A DNA stretch of 64,000 bases from an uncultured Clostridia bacterium (GTDB taxonomy: Bacteria; Bacillota; Clostridia; Saccharofermentanales; Saccharofermentanaceae): assembly GCA_947303185.1 (NCBI GenBank), contig CAMYXF010000001.1, positions 1-64,000 on the forward strand, in the 5' to 3' direction. The first letter of the stretch is position 1; every line of letters starts with the position of its first letter. The position numbers and the translations under genes were made by a program. A model generated the notes under the pieces. It was not told the origin of the DNA, made no database searches, and saw nothing but the letters and a program-made list of their open reading frames with translations. Shown in pieces: positions 29,759-39,893 of this stretch.

Positions 29759-30198
29759 AGCAGCTTTCTCCTGAAAATCTTCTTTATGTCTTTAAGGTAT
29801 TTTCTTGACACGATAAGCTTCTCGCCGTTATCCAGTACGGCTTCCAAATGACTGTTCTTTATCTGCATTATCTCTTTAAGATGGGACACGTTCATAAAGC
29901 ATGTTCTAGATATCCTGACGAGGTCAGTCTCTGCAATAGAAGAATCAATGTCAGCCATGCTTCCGTCGTAACGGTAAACGTCGTTTCTTGAATAGAGGAA
30001 TATCTTGCGTTCAACGTTTTCGATGTAGTAAATGTCAGAGATATCAATGCTCACCGTCTTCCCGTCAGACTTGCCGGTGAAGCTGATGCTCATGTTCTTT
30101 ATCTTGTTGATCAGATTGTCGACCGACTTGTCATACTCGGGATATTCGACTATGACCGTAAGCGGCTGATCTTTAACCTGTCTTTGCTCTACCCTCAT
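29755..30198 (-). CDS. LytTR DNA-binding domain transcriptional regulator
   Basis: DISDIYYIENVERKIFLYSRNDVYRYDGSMADIDSSIAETDLVRISRTCFMNVSHLKEI...KLIVSRKYLKDIKKIF; no receiver domain. Confidence 0.88.
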   Translation of the reverse strand: MRVEQRQVKDQPLTVIVEYPEYDKSVDNLINKIKNMSISFTGKSDGKTVSIDISDIYYIENVERKIFLYSRNDVYRYDGSMADIDSSIAETDLVRISRTCFMNVSHLKEIMQIKNSHLEAVLDNGEKLIVSRKYLKDIKKIFRRKLL

Positions 30199-31495
30199 TT
30201 ACCTTTACCACAACAAGCTTTATCCATAAGATCATGACATCTGCTGCCAGGATCAGGATTCCTGCAAGAAAACTCCACGGAGCCCACGTAAGCGCGATGT
30301 CTTTTATTCCGGCTCCGAATATAATCGGAAAGAGTACCAGTATCAGTATCTCGGCAAGCGTGAAGAAAGATCCACAAGCGATCAGCAATCCCTTTTTCTT
30401 CATGCCCAGAGCCAATATCAGGACCACAATACCTAATACGGATACCGATGTAAATATAATATCAAACACTGTCCAAACATCACATATCAAACCTGAAGAA
30501 CGCTTTCCGGAGACTTCAGCGAAAACCGAATTGCACAGGCTGTCAGTAGTAGATGCGACATTAAGATTTGTAAGGACGCACACGCCTATCCCCTTGCTTC
30601 TCGAAAAGACCATCCTTGATGAATAGTTGGGCGTGCCGCCGGAATGACCGATAACGTCATCTTCGAACCTCTCCCAGCCCGCGTAGTAATCGCCTTCGTT
30701 TTCGAGCTCACCGATAACATAATCCATATCTTCATCAGTATTCTCGATCCACGCCTTCATCCAGTTGCCGATATCCTTAGCATCAGAATAGAAATATCCT
30801 GCAGGAATGCTTCCTTCTCTTACAGGAACCTTATACTCAAATGTATTTCTGAAGCCGAGACGTGAACCTTCAACTATCCTGTTGCTATCTGAAGGAACGC
30901 CTACTGAAGTTGAATAAAGGCCATAAGGCATCAGCAGGTTTTCTTCAATGTATTCACGGTAAGAAATACCGGTAACATTCTCTATTATCACTCCCAAAAG
31001 ATTGTAGTTAACATTGGAATATGCATACTCTTCACCGGGCTTTGTTTTAAGCTCCTTCCCTGAAATGCTTTCAGCCCATTCCTGAAGAGTCATGTCCTCT
31101 GTTGCTGACGGATAATCCGTCTCACTGTTGGTATATCCGCTTCTCTGTTTAAGAAGATCATCTACTGTTATCTCTGCTTCCGAAGATTCGTAGAAAGCCT
31201 TAAATCCTGGTATTAAATCAGACACCTTATCGTCACCTGACAACTTGCCTTCATTGATAAGTTTCTGCACTGCAAGACCCGTAAAAGACTTGGTCATGGA
31301 ACCTATCTGATAAAGGCCTTCGCTGTCGCCGTAATATGAGAATTCGCCGTTGTCGTAAACAACTACGCTAACATTATTGCATCCTGTCTTGGAACTGAAT
31401 TCAGTAACCATCGTTTCAACTCCAAGGTCCGGCGTTACCGGCGTTCCTAAGATCAATATCATGGTTAAAACTGAAACAACTATCGTTCGTAACAT
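30173..31495 (-). CDS. Beta-lactamase/serine hydrolase family membrane protein
   Basis: SxxK motif IGSMTKSFTGLA, YSNVNYNLLG, HSGGTPNYSS; C-terminal TM helices. Confidence 0.87.
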   Translation of the reverse strand: MLRTIVVSVLTMILILGTPVTPDLGVETMVTEFSSKTGCNNVSVVVYDNGEFSYYGDSEGLYQIGSMTKSFTGLAVQKLINEGKLSGDDKVSDLIPGFKAFYESSEAEITVDDLLKQRSGYTNSETDYPSATEDMTLQEWAESISGKELKTKPGEEYAYSNVNYNLLGVIIENVTGISYREYIEENLLMPYGLYSTSVGVPSDSNRIVEGSRLGFRNTFEYKVPVREGSIPAGYFYSDAKDIGNWMKAWIENTDEDMDYVIGELENEGDYYAGWERFEDDVIGHSGGTPNYSSRMVFSRSKGIGVCVLTNLNVASTTDSLCNSVFAEVSGKRSSGLICDVWTVFDIIFTSVSVLGIVVLILALGMKKKGLLIACGSFFTLAEILILVLFPIIFGAGIKDIALTWAPWSFLAGILILAADVMILWIKLVVVKVNEGRAKTG

Positions 31496-31562
31496 CAGGT
31501 ATTCATTCCTTTCCGTTTTACTCTAATGGCATAGTAACGGAACAAAAATCCCCAAACAATAA

Positions 31563-31592
31563 GAAGCCTCACTTGTTGCAAATGAGGCTTCG
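31563..31592 (-). terminator. Rho-independent terminator
   Basis: GAAGCCTCATTTG...CAAGTGAGGCTTCTTATTG on the minus strand. Confidence 0.65.
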
Positions 31593-31616
31593 TGAAATGC
31601 AATTTTGTTTAAAAAC

Positions 31617-32516
31617 TTAGAACGTAACGTTCAGATTATCAACTGTATCGATTACTACAACGCAGTCAGGATCAACACGCTGCATTATCTGTACCATGAT
31701 GTATTCGGGTACTGCAACGCATCCGCCTGTATAAGGCTTAACAGGACCGAAGCAGTGAAGGAAAATAGCTGATCCTCTGCCTGCCGTACCGTCATCGTTG
31801 AAGCTGATGTTGAGGCAGTACTGATACTGGTATTCGTAATCAACTATGTGCTCGCTGTTTTCCATGTCCAGATCAGGATAATCGTTGATGTTTACCATCT
31901 CGTTGTAACGCATGCCGTCACGCATGTCGCCTGACCAGTATATGTCGTCATCAACCTGGATATACTCCATAGCGCATCCGGGATCAGGCGCGATGCCGAA
32001 AGCTTTGTTGAAACCGTAAACGCCGACAGGAGTCTGACCGCAGCCTTCAACGTGATCTGCATCAAGGCAGAGACCGTTCTTGCCAACGTAACCGGGAGTA
32101 GAAAGTATCTGCATCCAGTTGCCGTCAGCATCACGCTCGTGCATGGAAATCGTAGCAGTGGTCTTATCCATACCGAAGCCTGCAACAACAAAGAGCTGCT
32201 TTGTATTCTCGTCCTGTGCCTGCGGGAGAGCCTTTACCCAGTCAGGAGAAGCCTGTTCATACTGGATCTGCACATGAAGTGTTTCAGAAGGTTCAACTGT
32301 TTCAGTAACCTCTGTCTGTTCTGTTTCCACAGTAGTTTCCAAAGTGGTTTCCATGGTTGTCTCCTCAAGAACAGTAGTATCTTCAGTTTCATCACCGACT
32401 CTGTGTATGTCGATATTAATATCTGTCTGGACTGTTACAACCTTGCATGATGTCATTCCGAAAAGCATACTCACAACAGCAGCTGCAGCCATTAATCTTA
32501 CAGGCAATCTCTTCAT
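31617..32516 (-). CDS. L,D-transpeptidase (YkuD)-like lipoprotein
   Basis: Lipobox LFGMTSCK; Thr/Glu-rich linker; catalytic motif HCFGPVKPYTGGCVAVPE. Confidence 0.82.
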   Translation of the reverse strand: MKRLPVRLMAAAAVVSMLFGMTSCKVVTVQTDINIDIHRVGDETEDTTVLEETTMETTLETTVETEQTEVTETVEPSETLHVQIQYEQASPDWVKALPQAQDENTKQLFVVAGFGMDKTTATISMHERDADGNWMQILSTPGYVGKNGLCLDADHVEGCGQTPVGVYGFNKAFGIAPDPGCAMEYIQVDDDIYWSGDMRDGMRYNEMVNINDYPDLDMENSEHIVDYEYQYQYCLNISFNDDGTAGRGSAIFLHCFGPVKPYTGGCVAVPEYIMVQIMQRVDPDCVVVIDTVDNLNVTF

Positions 32517-32635
32517 CTGTTTACCTCCCAAACTACTATGAAAATCAATAAATCAAATGCTTATCTGATATTCCAATTATAAACATCAACTATATCGATT
32601 ATATTAACGAAGGTGTTAATTCACTGAAAACAAAA

Positions 32636-34273
32636 TCAGGAAGCGGACTTTTTCGAAGAGCCCTTCTTAAACATACGCTTGATCTTGGCAATCCAATATG
32701 TGGCTTCTTCCATGCGGAGAACCGAAGCCATTACAAAGTAAACAACAAGTGCGATTCCGCCCTTTACCGCATCAATGGCAAGCTGGATGATCTTGCCTCC
32801 GTGTGCGGGATAAAGCTTGTTAATTATGTAAGTGACAGCAGCCATAACAGCTACGCTTACGCCGGCTTTAATAAGGAATTTGACTATACCGTGAGGCGCA
32901 AGTTCCTTATTCATGCAATATGCGACAGCAAGCATTACCATCTGACAGAGATTGGTAAATGAATATGCAAGTGAAAGAGACAAAGGTCCAACACCGAGAG
33001 ATATCATTACCTGACAAGCCATAGGATTGATCACGAGGCCTAAAATGCCCGCAAACAACGGGAGCTTGGTCTTTCCGATAGCATAAAATGCCTGGTTGAA
33101 AACGTGGATAACCGTCGCAGTCACGATAGCACTGCAGAAGCCCAAAAGAAATGTAGCAGCCGTTTGGGCATTTCTGTCAGTATAAGCAGAGTTCCACTGA
33201 TATATAGCTTTAACAACATCAAGATTCAAGACTGCGATTATCGCAGCTGAAGGAATAGTCATGAACAATGCGCTCTTCATGGAGCTTGAGACAAGGTCTG
33301 AAGCCTTTGAATAGTTCTTTGACTCATAGTCTCCTGCAAGTTCAGGCGTCATAACGGTTGTGATGGCAACAACGAATACAGTATAAGGAATCTGCCAGAT
33401 TGTAGATGCATTTCTGAATCCCCATACGCTTCCCTCATCGAAAAGAAGAGCGAAGTGATTCAGAACAACTACATTTATCTGGGTGATCGAAGCAGAGATA
33501 AGGATCGGGATCGCACGTCTGAACAGCATGAGGAATTCCCTGTCAGCAGGCTTAAAGCTGAACCTGAACTGTCTCATCTGCTTGAAGCCGAGTGAGTACT
33601 GGCAAACAAAGTAAATCGCAGTAGCTACAAGGATTCCTCCCGTTGTCATTACGAGGTTTCTCTGGGAGTTGCCACCCATTAGGAATATCGCAAGGATAAC
33701 GAGAATGTTATAAAGTACCGGGCCGAATGAAGTTATGGTGAACTTTCTGTATGCGGTAAGAATGCCGTTACAGAGAGCTGCAAGCATAATAAAGAATATC
33801 TGCGGGAACAGGAATTTGGATGCCTGTGCCGCAAGCTGCAAAACCTGTGAATCGATGTCATCGTTGCCCAGTGCATACAAAGCATAGATAGGCTCTGAGA
33901 ATATGGTGCCGAGAGTACATACGACGAGCATTACCACACATACAACGGATATGAAGATGCTTACCGTACGGATACCGTCCTTCTCCTTGCCTACCGCAAG
34001 TTTTGCGCTGAGATACGGAGCTACCGTCGAATAAATGGCACCTCCGACAAGAAGGTTATAGAAAAGGTCAGGAATATTAAAAGCAAGAGAATATCCGTCA
34101 CGGAAAATGTCTTCGCTGAATCTTGTGGATACGATGTTATCGCGGATAAGTCCGGACATCTTAACGATGATGGTTCCGAGACCTACGATAAATGCGGATA
34201 AAGCAAAGCTCATCCCCTTTTTCTTGCGCGGGGTCGTAGCAGGTTTATTCTCTACAGCTTTGTTCTCAGCCAC
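32636..34273 (-). CDS. murJ: Lipid II flippase MurJ/MviN family
   Basis: Polytopic protein with MviN motifs (GLIRDNIVSTRFS, APYLSAKLAVG, RRAIPILISASITQIN, FYAIGKTKLPL). Confidence 0.88.
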   Translation of the reverse strand: MAENKAVENKPATTPRKKKGMSFALSAFIVGLGTIIVKMSGLIRDNIVSTRFSEDIFRDGYSLAFNIPDLFYNLLVGGAIYSTVAPYLSAKLAVGKEKDGIRTVSIFISVVCVVMLVVCTLGTIFSEPIYALYALGNDDIDSQVLQLAAQASKFLFPQIFFIMLAALCNGILTAYRKFTITSFGPVLYNILVILAIFLMGGNSQRNLVMTTGGILVATAIYFVCQYSLGFKQMRQFRFSFKPADREFLMLFRRAIPILISASITQINVVVLNHFALLFDEGSVWGFRNASTIWQIPYTVFVVAITTVMTPELAGDYESKNYSKASDLVSSSMKSALFMTIPSAAIIAVLNLDVVKAIYQWNSAYTDRNAQTAATFLLGFCSAIVTATVIHVFNQAFYAIGKTKLPLFAGILGLVINPMACQVMISLGVGPLSLSLAYSFTNLCQMVMLAVAYCMNKELAPHGIVKFLIKAGVSVAVMAAVTYIINKLYPAHGGKIIQLAIDAVKGGIALVVYFVMASVLRMEEATYWIAKIKRMFKKGSSKKSAS

Positions 34274-34795
34274 TTAAGCTTTACCTTCCTTGATCAGACT
34301 TACGGCAAGTTTTAAAGCCGCAAGAACGGTTGTGGAACGTATGGTATCCCTGTCACCTTCAAAGTTCAACCGTTTACTTCCGGAAATACTCTGAGAAGTT
34401 CCTTTTGCCTTATAGCAATAACCCATATATACCGTTCCGACGGGCTTTCCCGGGAGATCTCCCGTGGGACCTGCAATACCTGTGACGGATACGGCAAGGT
34501 CAACACCCAAAACGGAGAAAGCGCCTTCAGCCATTGCTTTAGCGCATTCATCTGAAACCTCGTTATATGTATCAATGATCTCAGCGGGAACACCCAAAAC
34601 GTTCTCTTTGACTTCATTCGTATATGAGACGACAGAACCCTTGAAGGACTTTGAAGCACCGGGAACACCTACAACCGAAGAAGATATAAGGCCACCTGTA
34701 AGACTCTCGGCAAATCCGAAAGTAATACCTTCCATGGCGGAGATCTCAATCAGCTCTCCTGCCTTCAAATAGATTTCTTCGATTAATTTATTCAT
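34274..34795 (-). CDS. CinA C-terminal domain protein (nicotinamide-nucleotide amidohydrolase)
   Basis: FAESLTGGLISSSVVGVPGASKSFKGSVVSYTNEVKENVLGV, TGIAGPTG, KPVGTVYMG. Confidence 0.9.
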   Translation of the reverse strand: MNKLIEEIYLKAGELIEISAMEGITFGFAESLTGGLISSSVVGVPGASKSFKGSVVSYTNEVKENVLGVPAEIIDTYNEVSDECAKAMAEGAFSVLGVDLAVSVTGIAGPTGDLPGKPVGTVYMGYCYKAKGTSQSISGSKRLNFEGDRDTIRSTTVLAALKLAVSLIKEGKA

Positions 34796-37700
34796 TGCTT
34801 CTAGCCTGCATCTCAAGCCATTCGGTCTCTGTGATCAGGATCTTTCTGGGCTTACTGCCTTCGAAAGGTCCGATGACCTTGGCCTTCTCAAGTTCGTCTA
34901 TGAGTCTTGCGGCTCTCGGATAACCGATACCAAGTCTTCTCTGAAGAACGGATACGCTCGCGCTGCCGTTTTCGATAACGGTCTGAACTGCCTGGTTGAA
35001 CATATCGTCAACGTCAGAACCACCGCCACCTGAAGAACCGTTGCCTGAAGAAGAACCTGAAGCCTGGTCGCCTCCAGCGGTAACCCTGTCGATATCCTTG
35101 ATGATGGTCTCATCGTACATTGAGCCGTATGTCTTCTTAAGGAATTCAACAACCGTCTCAACTTCGTTATCAGAAAGGAATGCACCCTGGCCTCTTACCG
35201 GCTGGGGAGCCGTCATAGGAGCATAGAGCATGTCGCCCTTACCCAAAAGCTTCTCGGCACCGATCTGGTCAAGGATAGTTCTGGAGTCGACACCTGATGT
35301 AACGGCAAATGCGATTCTTGAACCGATGTTGGCCTTGATGACACCCGTGATGACGTCAACTGAAGGTCTCTGGGTTGCGATGAGGAGATGGATACCTGCA
35401 GCTCTTGCGAGTGCGGCAAGTCTTGAGATATATGTCTCGACTTCCTTAGCGGCAACCATCATGAGCTCTGCAAGCTCGTCGATTACGATAAGGATCAGAG
35501 GCAGATGCTCAACCTCAGGATTGTTCTTATATTTTTCATTGAAGCCCTTGATATCTCTTACCTGGCCTTCTTCGAAAAGCTTATATCTTCTCTGCATCTC
35601 CGTAACGGCCCAGTTAAGAGCACCTGCCGCCTTCTTAGGATCAGTGATGACCGGCATGATGAGGTGCGGTACACCGTTATAGATTGAAAGCTCAACGACC
35701 TTAGGGTCAACGAGGATCATGCGGACTTCTTCAGGTGAAGAATGAACGAGGATACTCGTAAGAATTGAGTTGATACATACTGACTTACCTGAACCAGTAG
35801 AACCTGCGATCATGAGGTGAGGCATCTTGGCAAGGTCGCAATAAATAGGTCTTCCCGGAATGTCTCTTCCGAGTGCAACTGTAAGAGGAGTTGCAGCCCT
35901 GAATTCCTTTGTCTCAACAAGGCCTCTGAGCTGTACTGCCGTAGGAGAATCATTAGGGATCTCGATACCGATCGCACTCTTACCCGGGATAGGAGCTTCG
36001 ATTCTGATGGAGATAGCTGCCATCGCAAGCATGATGTCATCCTGAAGTCCCGTTACTCTTGATACCTTCGTACCAGTCTCAAGCGTCAACTCAAATCTCG
36101 TAATCGAAGGACCGTGAGTTATGTTAATGACTTCAGCACTGATACCGAAGCTCTTGAGAGCCTCTTCAAGCTTATGTGCCTTAGCCTTGAGCTTTCTTTC
36201 AAGATCTGCATCTGTCTTCTGCTTAACGTCAGGAGCAAGACAGGATGTCGGTGCAGGCTTGTAGTTTCTGAGTCTTCTTATCTGGTTGCGGCGTTCAGCC
36301 TCATGCTTTCTGGTCTCTTCGGCAAACTCAATACCTGAATTAGACTGAGGTACTTTCTCCTGAGATGAAGTCTTGAGGATTCTTCCTTCAGTTCTGCTGA
36401 AGCTTTCAGTATTGTCGTTACCAGCATTGATAGTAATTCCGCTGTTATCAGCAGGAGGAGCAACAGGTGCAACAGAAGCTGTATAAGGAACTTCCTGAGG
36501 CACTCCGCCTTCTGTAAGTCTGTCGTACATTGAAGGCTTGATCCTGGGCTCTCTTACTGTACGCTCAGGCTCGGAATAATCGTATCCTGAACCTTCTGCG
36601 TCTTCGCTGATCTCATAGGGGTCTTCAGTACCGCTGTAGATATCGCCCTCGTAATCAGGTTCGGGCTTCTTTTTCAAAGATGGATCAAGATCGTAGAAAT
36701 CCTGGTTCTTATCGTTTTCAAGGAAAGAGAGTCCCTTTCTCTTTTTCTTGAGCTTAGCAGAACCGGGAACGCTTACGGGATCTGTCGTATAAGCGAAATC
36801 CGCGTCAGCTTCTGCACCCTTCGTAACATCGTATTCCTTCTCGTTGAATGTGAGCTTGCCCGGCTCCTGTAATACTGGATGAATCTGGCCGCCTGTAAGC
36901 TTCTCGACATCGGTAAATCCGGATGCTCCGTCGATCGGGAGATTTGTCATGAACGGACCCTGCTTCTCAGAAGACATGTGGACTCCGTTCTGAACGAAAG
37001 GAGATGAACCGCTTGTGCGGTTATTGGGAGAAATCATGCCGTTGTCACCGTAAGTAATGACCGTAGTACCGGCAGGTCTTCTCTGCTGCTGTCTCTGGGG
37101 ATTGGGATACGGGCTGCCATAGCCGTTGCCTGAATAGATCTGGTAATTCGGATCTCTCTGATTCTGGCTCTTGTGGCTTACGACGCTGTTATAAACTTTG
37201 CCTGAAGTCGTTGCGATGGCATGTGCTGTCTTCTTGGCAGTATCCTTGAGCGATACTCTGAATACAAGAAGGATCTGTGTAAGAAGGAAAACAATGATTG
37301 CAAGAACGCTTATCACCTTACCTGTAACCTGGAAAAGAGCTACGGCGATCGAACCGCCGATGATACCGCCTGTAAGTACCGGTCCGCTGCTTAAGGGATT
37401 GGTGATCTTAGCTGATTCAGTACCAGACTCCCACAGAAGCGACAGAGCTTTGAGCGCGGATGTCTTTCCTTCTGCGTTTTCGCAGATCTTCTCGAAATAA
37501 TCCATGTCCATTGATACGAGCGCAAGAAGAGCCGATACGGAAACAAGGAGAAGGATAATACTTCTGACTCTGATTCCGGATACGCCCTGTCTCTTCTCGA
37601 AAAAGACGTCCAATGCGACATAGAGGATATATACAGGTATTGCATATGCGGCAACACCGATAAGTCCCAAGAAAAAGCTCTTAACTGCAGCACCAATGAT

Positions 37701-37802
37701 GCCCGTAAGAGAAACAGGAAGATAGAAGATGAGAATTATTGCAATCGCAACGAAGAACAATACAATTCCCGCTGCTTCTTTGCGTGAAGTATCTCTGCTC
37801 AA
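34788..37802 (-). CDS. FtsK/SpoIIIE DNA translocase
   Basis: N-terminal TM helices, Walker A IAGSTGSGKSVCINSILTSIL, IVIDELAELMM, ATQRPSVDVITGVIKANIGSRIAFAV, C-terminal gamma winged helix. Confidence 0.95.
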   Translation of the reverse strand: MSRDTSRKEAAGIVLFFVAIAIILIFYLPVSLTGIIGAAVKSFFLGLIGVAAYAIPVYILYVALDVFFEKRQGVSGIRVRSIILLLVSVSALLALVSMDMDYFEKICENAEGKTSALKALSLLWESGTESAKITNPLSSGPVLTGGIIGGSIAVALFQVTGKVISVLAIIVFLLTQILLVFRVSLKDTAKKTAHAIATTSGKVYNSVVSHKSQNQRDPNYQIYSGNGYGSPYPNPQRQQQRRPAGTTVITYGDNGMISPNNRTSGSSPFVQNGVHMSSEKQGPFMTNLPIDGASGFTDVEKLTGGQIHPVLQEPGKLTFNEKEYDVTKGAEADADFAYTTDPVSVPGSAKLKKKRKGLSFLENDKNQDFYDLDPSLKKKPEPDYEGDIYSGTEDPYEISEDAEGSGYDYSEPERTVREPRIKPSMYDRLTEGGVPQEVPYTASVAPVAPPADNSGITINAGNDNTESFSRTEGRILKTSSQEKVPQSNSGIEFAEETRKHEAERRNQIRRLRNYKPAPTSCLAPDVKQKTDADLERKLKAKAHKLEEALKSFGISAEVINITHGPSITRFELTLETGTKVSRVTGLQDDIMLAMAAISIRIEAPIPGKSAIGIEIPNDSPTAVQLRGLVETKEFRAATPLTVALGRDIPGRPIYCDLAKMPHLMIAGSTGSGKSVCINSILTSILVHSSPEEVRMILVDPKVVELSIYNGVPHLIMPVITDPKKAAGALNWAVTEMQRRYKLFEEGQVRDIKGFNEKYKNNPEVEHLPLILIVIDELAELMMVAAKEVETYISRLAALARAAGIHLLIATQRPSVDVITGVIKANIGSRIAFAVTSGVDSRTILDQIGAEKLLGKGDMLYAPMTAPQPVRGQGAFLSDNEVETVVEFLKKTYGSMYDETIIKDIDRVTAGGDQASGSSSGNGSSGGGGSDVDDMFNQAVQTVIENGSASVSVLQRRLGIGYPRAARLIDELEKAKVIGPFEGSKPRKILITETEWLEMQARSNE

Positions 37803-38359
37803 ATTCCTAACCTCCTGGCAGCCTTGTAAAGTAATACCTGTGTCTTTGCATCGGTAATTGCGCCTTCATCAGCCATCTTAACGGCTTCTTTAAGCGGCAT
37901 CTTTACAGTAGCGATGTATTCATTCTCGTCCGGATTGCCGCCCTCATACTTAAGGCCGGTTCCGATATAAAGCGTGATGACTTCACTGCAGTAACCGGGT
38001 GTGGCTACAATGGAGCCGACACATTCGATCTTATCTGCAACAAAGCCTGTTTCTTCCGTTATCTCACGTGATACGCAGTCAAAGGGATCTTCACCCTTCT
38101 CGATCTTTCCTGCAGGTGCTTCGAGCATAACCTTCTCAAAGGGACTTCTGAACTGCTTAACGAGATAGCAGTTGCCTTCATCGTCAACAGGAAGAATGCA
38201 TGCGCCGCCGTGGTGCACAACGATCTCTCTGGTGCTCTTATCGCCTTCAGGTGTAGTAATCTCTTTTATCTCAACGGTGAAGACTCTGCCTTCGAAAACA
38301 GTTTTCGAAGATATAGTCTTCTCATACAGCATATCGTCACTGCAATTGATCTTACCCAT
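37799..38359 (-). CDS. NUDIX hydrolase, ADP-ribose pyrophosphatase-like
   Basis: Nudix box GKIEKGEDPFDCVSREITEETGFVAD. Confidence 0.9.
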   Translation of the reverse strand: MGKINCSDDMLYEKTISSKTVFEGRVFTVEIKEITTPEGDKSTREIVVHHGGACILPVDDEGNCYLVKQFRSPFEKVMLEAPAGKIEKGEDPFDCVSREITEETGFVADKIECVGSIVATPGYCSEVITLYIGTGLKYEGGNPDENEYIATVKMPLKEAVKMADEGAITDAKTQVLLYKAARRLGI

Positions 38360-38364
38360 TATTC

Positions 38365-38823
38365 TTATCCTTTACCCTCGCTGATCTTCTTCCATTCCGC
38401 AACGGCAAGAACGTCACAGCGGTTGTTAAATTCATTATCGGCATGGCCCTTAACCTTATGGAAAGTCACATTATGTGTGGATGTCAGGTCGATCAGTTCT
38501 TTCCAGAGGTCGCTGTTTGCAACCTCGGCCTTTGCGCTGTTCTTCCAGCCGTTCTTGACCCACTTGCCTATCCAGTTCTGTTCGAAAGCATTTACCACAT
38601 AAGCACTGTCGCTGTAGATGTCGACCTTGCAAGGACGCTTTAAAGCCTTAAGACCTTCTATAACGGCCATAAGCTCCATACGGTTATTCGTGGTATCGCG
38701 CTCACCGCCGGACATTTCTTTCTTGGCTCCGCCGGCCATAAGGATAGCGGCCCAACCACCAGGTCCCGGATTACCGGAACACGCTCCGTCGGTATATATT
38801 GTGACTTCGCTGATTACTGCCAT
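38365..38823 (-). CDS. rnhA: Ribonuclease HI
   Basis: YTDGACSGNPGPGGWAAIL, NRMELMAVIEGL, YSDSAYVVNA, KGHADNEFNNRCD. Confidence 0.95.
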   Translation of the reverse strand: MAVISEVTIYTDGACSGNPGPGGWAAILMAGGAKKEMSGGERDTTNNRMELMAVIEGLKALKRPCKVDIYSDSAYVVNAFEQNWIGKWVKNGWKNSAKAEVANSDLWKELIDLTSTHNVTFHKVKGHADNEFNNRCDVLAVAEWKKISEGKG

Positions 38824-38842
38824 ATATGATCCGGATCAGGGC

Positions 38843-39646
38843 TTATTTATTGCCCTTCATCTCCTGAGTCTTGTCGTAAGCTGCAGTAACTGACTTGATT
38901 ACGGCATTTCTTAAGCCGTTCTCTTCAAGTGCCATGACACCTGCAATTGTCGTTCCTCCGGGAGAACATACCATATCCTTCAATACTGCAGGATGTGTAC
39001 CTGTCTCAAGAGCAAGCTTGCCTGAACCTGCAACTGTGGCTGCAGCGATCTTAAGAGCGTCTGCTCTCTTGATACCGAGGCTTACGGCAGCATCTGCCAT
39101 AGCTTCGATAAAGAGCATGACGTAAGCAGGACCTGTACCGGAAACGCATCCGATCGCATCCAATGTATTCTCATCGCAGAGGATCGTCTCTCCGCATGTG
39201 CCGAGAAGCTTAAGAACGAACTCGGACTCCTCATCGCTCAGTCCTACGGGACATACAGCTGCTACGCCAAGTCCTACCTGTGCGGGAGTATTGGGCATGA
39301 TTCTTACGAACTTTCTGCCTTCGCCGAGGATGCCGCCGATTCTAGCGCAAGTAACTGCTGCTGCAATAGAAAGAACGATAGCGCCGGGCTTAAGGCTGTC
39401 CTTAATGCTCTTTAACGCGTCATTGAAATGGATGGGCTTTACTGCCATTAAGACATAATCAGCACCTTCAACCGCCTCGATAGCGGAAGAAGCCGCATTA
39501 ACGCCCAGATCAGCTGCACACTTCGTGCAAGCTTCCGTATATACATCAAAGCACCATGCCTCTTCAGGCCTGATGACTCCGCCTTTTACAAAACCGCCCA
39601 AAAGGGCCTTACCCATATTACCGGTACCGATAACTGCTAATCTCAT
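38843..39646 (-). CDS. proC: Pyrroline-5-carboxylate reductase
   Basis: MRLAVIGTGNMGKALLGG; GTGPAYVMLFIEAMADAAVSLGIKRADALKIAAATVAGSGKL; SPGGTTIAGVMALEENGLR. Start reassigned; AAGGAG upstream. Confidence 0.94.
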   Translation of the reverse strand: MRLAVIGTGNMGKALLGGFVKGGVIRPEEAWCFDVYTEACTKCAADLGVNAASSAIEAVEGADYVLMAVKPIHFNDALKSIKDSLKPGAIVLSIAAAVTCARIGGILGEGRKFVRIMPNTPAQVGLGVAAVCPVGLSDEESEFVLKLLGTCGETILCDENTLDAIGCVSGTGPAYVMLFIEAMADAAVSLGIKRADALKIAAATVAGSGKLALETGTHPAVLKDMVCSPGGTTIAGVMALEENGLRNAVIKSVTAAYDKTQEMKGNK

Positions 39647-39701
39647 AGAGCCGCACTCCTTATTTAATATAAATAAAGTCGAGACAATCTTAACATTACC
39701 C

Positions 39702-39730
39702 TTGACATAGTGCAAACCAACGATTAAACT
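39702..39730 (+). promoter_or_regulatory. Sigma-A-type promoter for tRNA-Trp
   Basis: TTGACA (39702-39707), 17-nt spacer, TAAACT (39725-39730), 15 bp before the tRNA. Confidence 0.6.
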
Positions 39731-39744
39731 GTTCGTTGCAACAA

Positions 39745-39819
39745 AGGGGAGTGGCTCAACGGTAGAGCAGCGGTCTCCAAAACCGCCGGTTGCGCGTTCA
39801 AATCGTGTCTCCCCTGCCA
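39745..39819 (+). tRNA. tRNA-Trp (anticodon CCA), CCA end encoded
   Basis: AGGGGAG/CTCCCCT acceptor stem, GCTC/GAGC D-arm, CGGTCT-CCA-AAACCG anticodon arm, TTCAAAT T-loop, G-CCA 3' end. Confidence 0.95.
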
Positions 39820-39826
39820 AATTTAA

Positions 39827-39862
39827 AAGGAGTTTCCAGATTGGAAACTCCTTTTTTGTTTT
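39827..39862 (+). terminator. Rho-independent terminator after tRNA-Trp
   Basis: AAGGAGTTTCC-AGATT-GGAAACTCCTTTTTTGTTTTT. Confidence 0.9.
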
Positions 39863-39893
39863 TCATTTTGTCCTCAAAACGGGATTTTACCGC

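Noticed and set aside
39647-39820. N-terminal extension of the proC ORF (MAGETRFERATGGFGDRCSTVEPLPF...)
   Set aside because: It is the antisense translation of tRNA-Trp, a classic spurious ORF. The true proC start is ATG 39646 with AAGGAG upstream.
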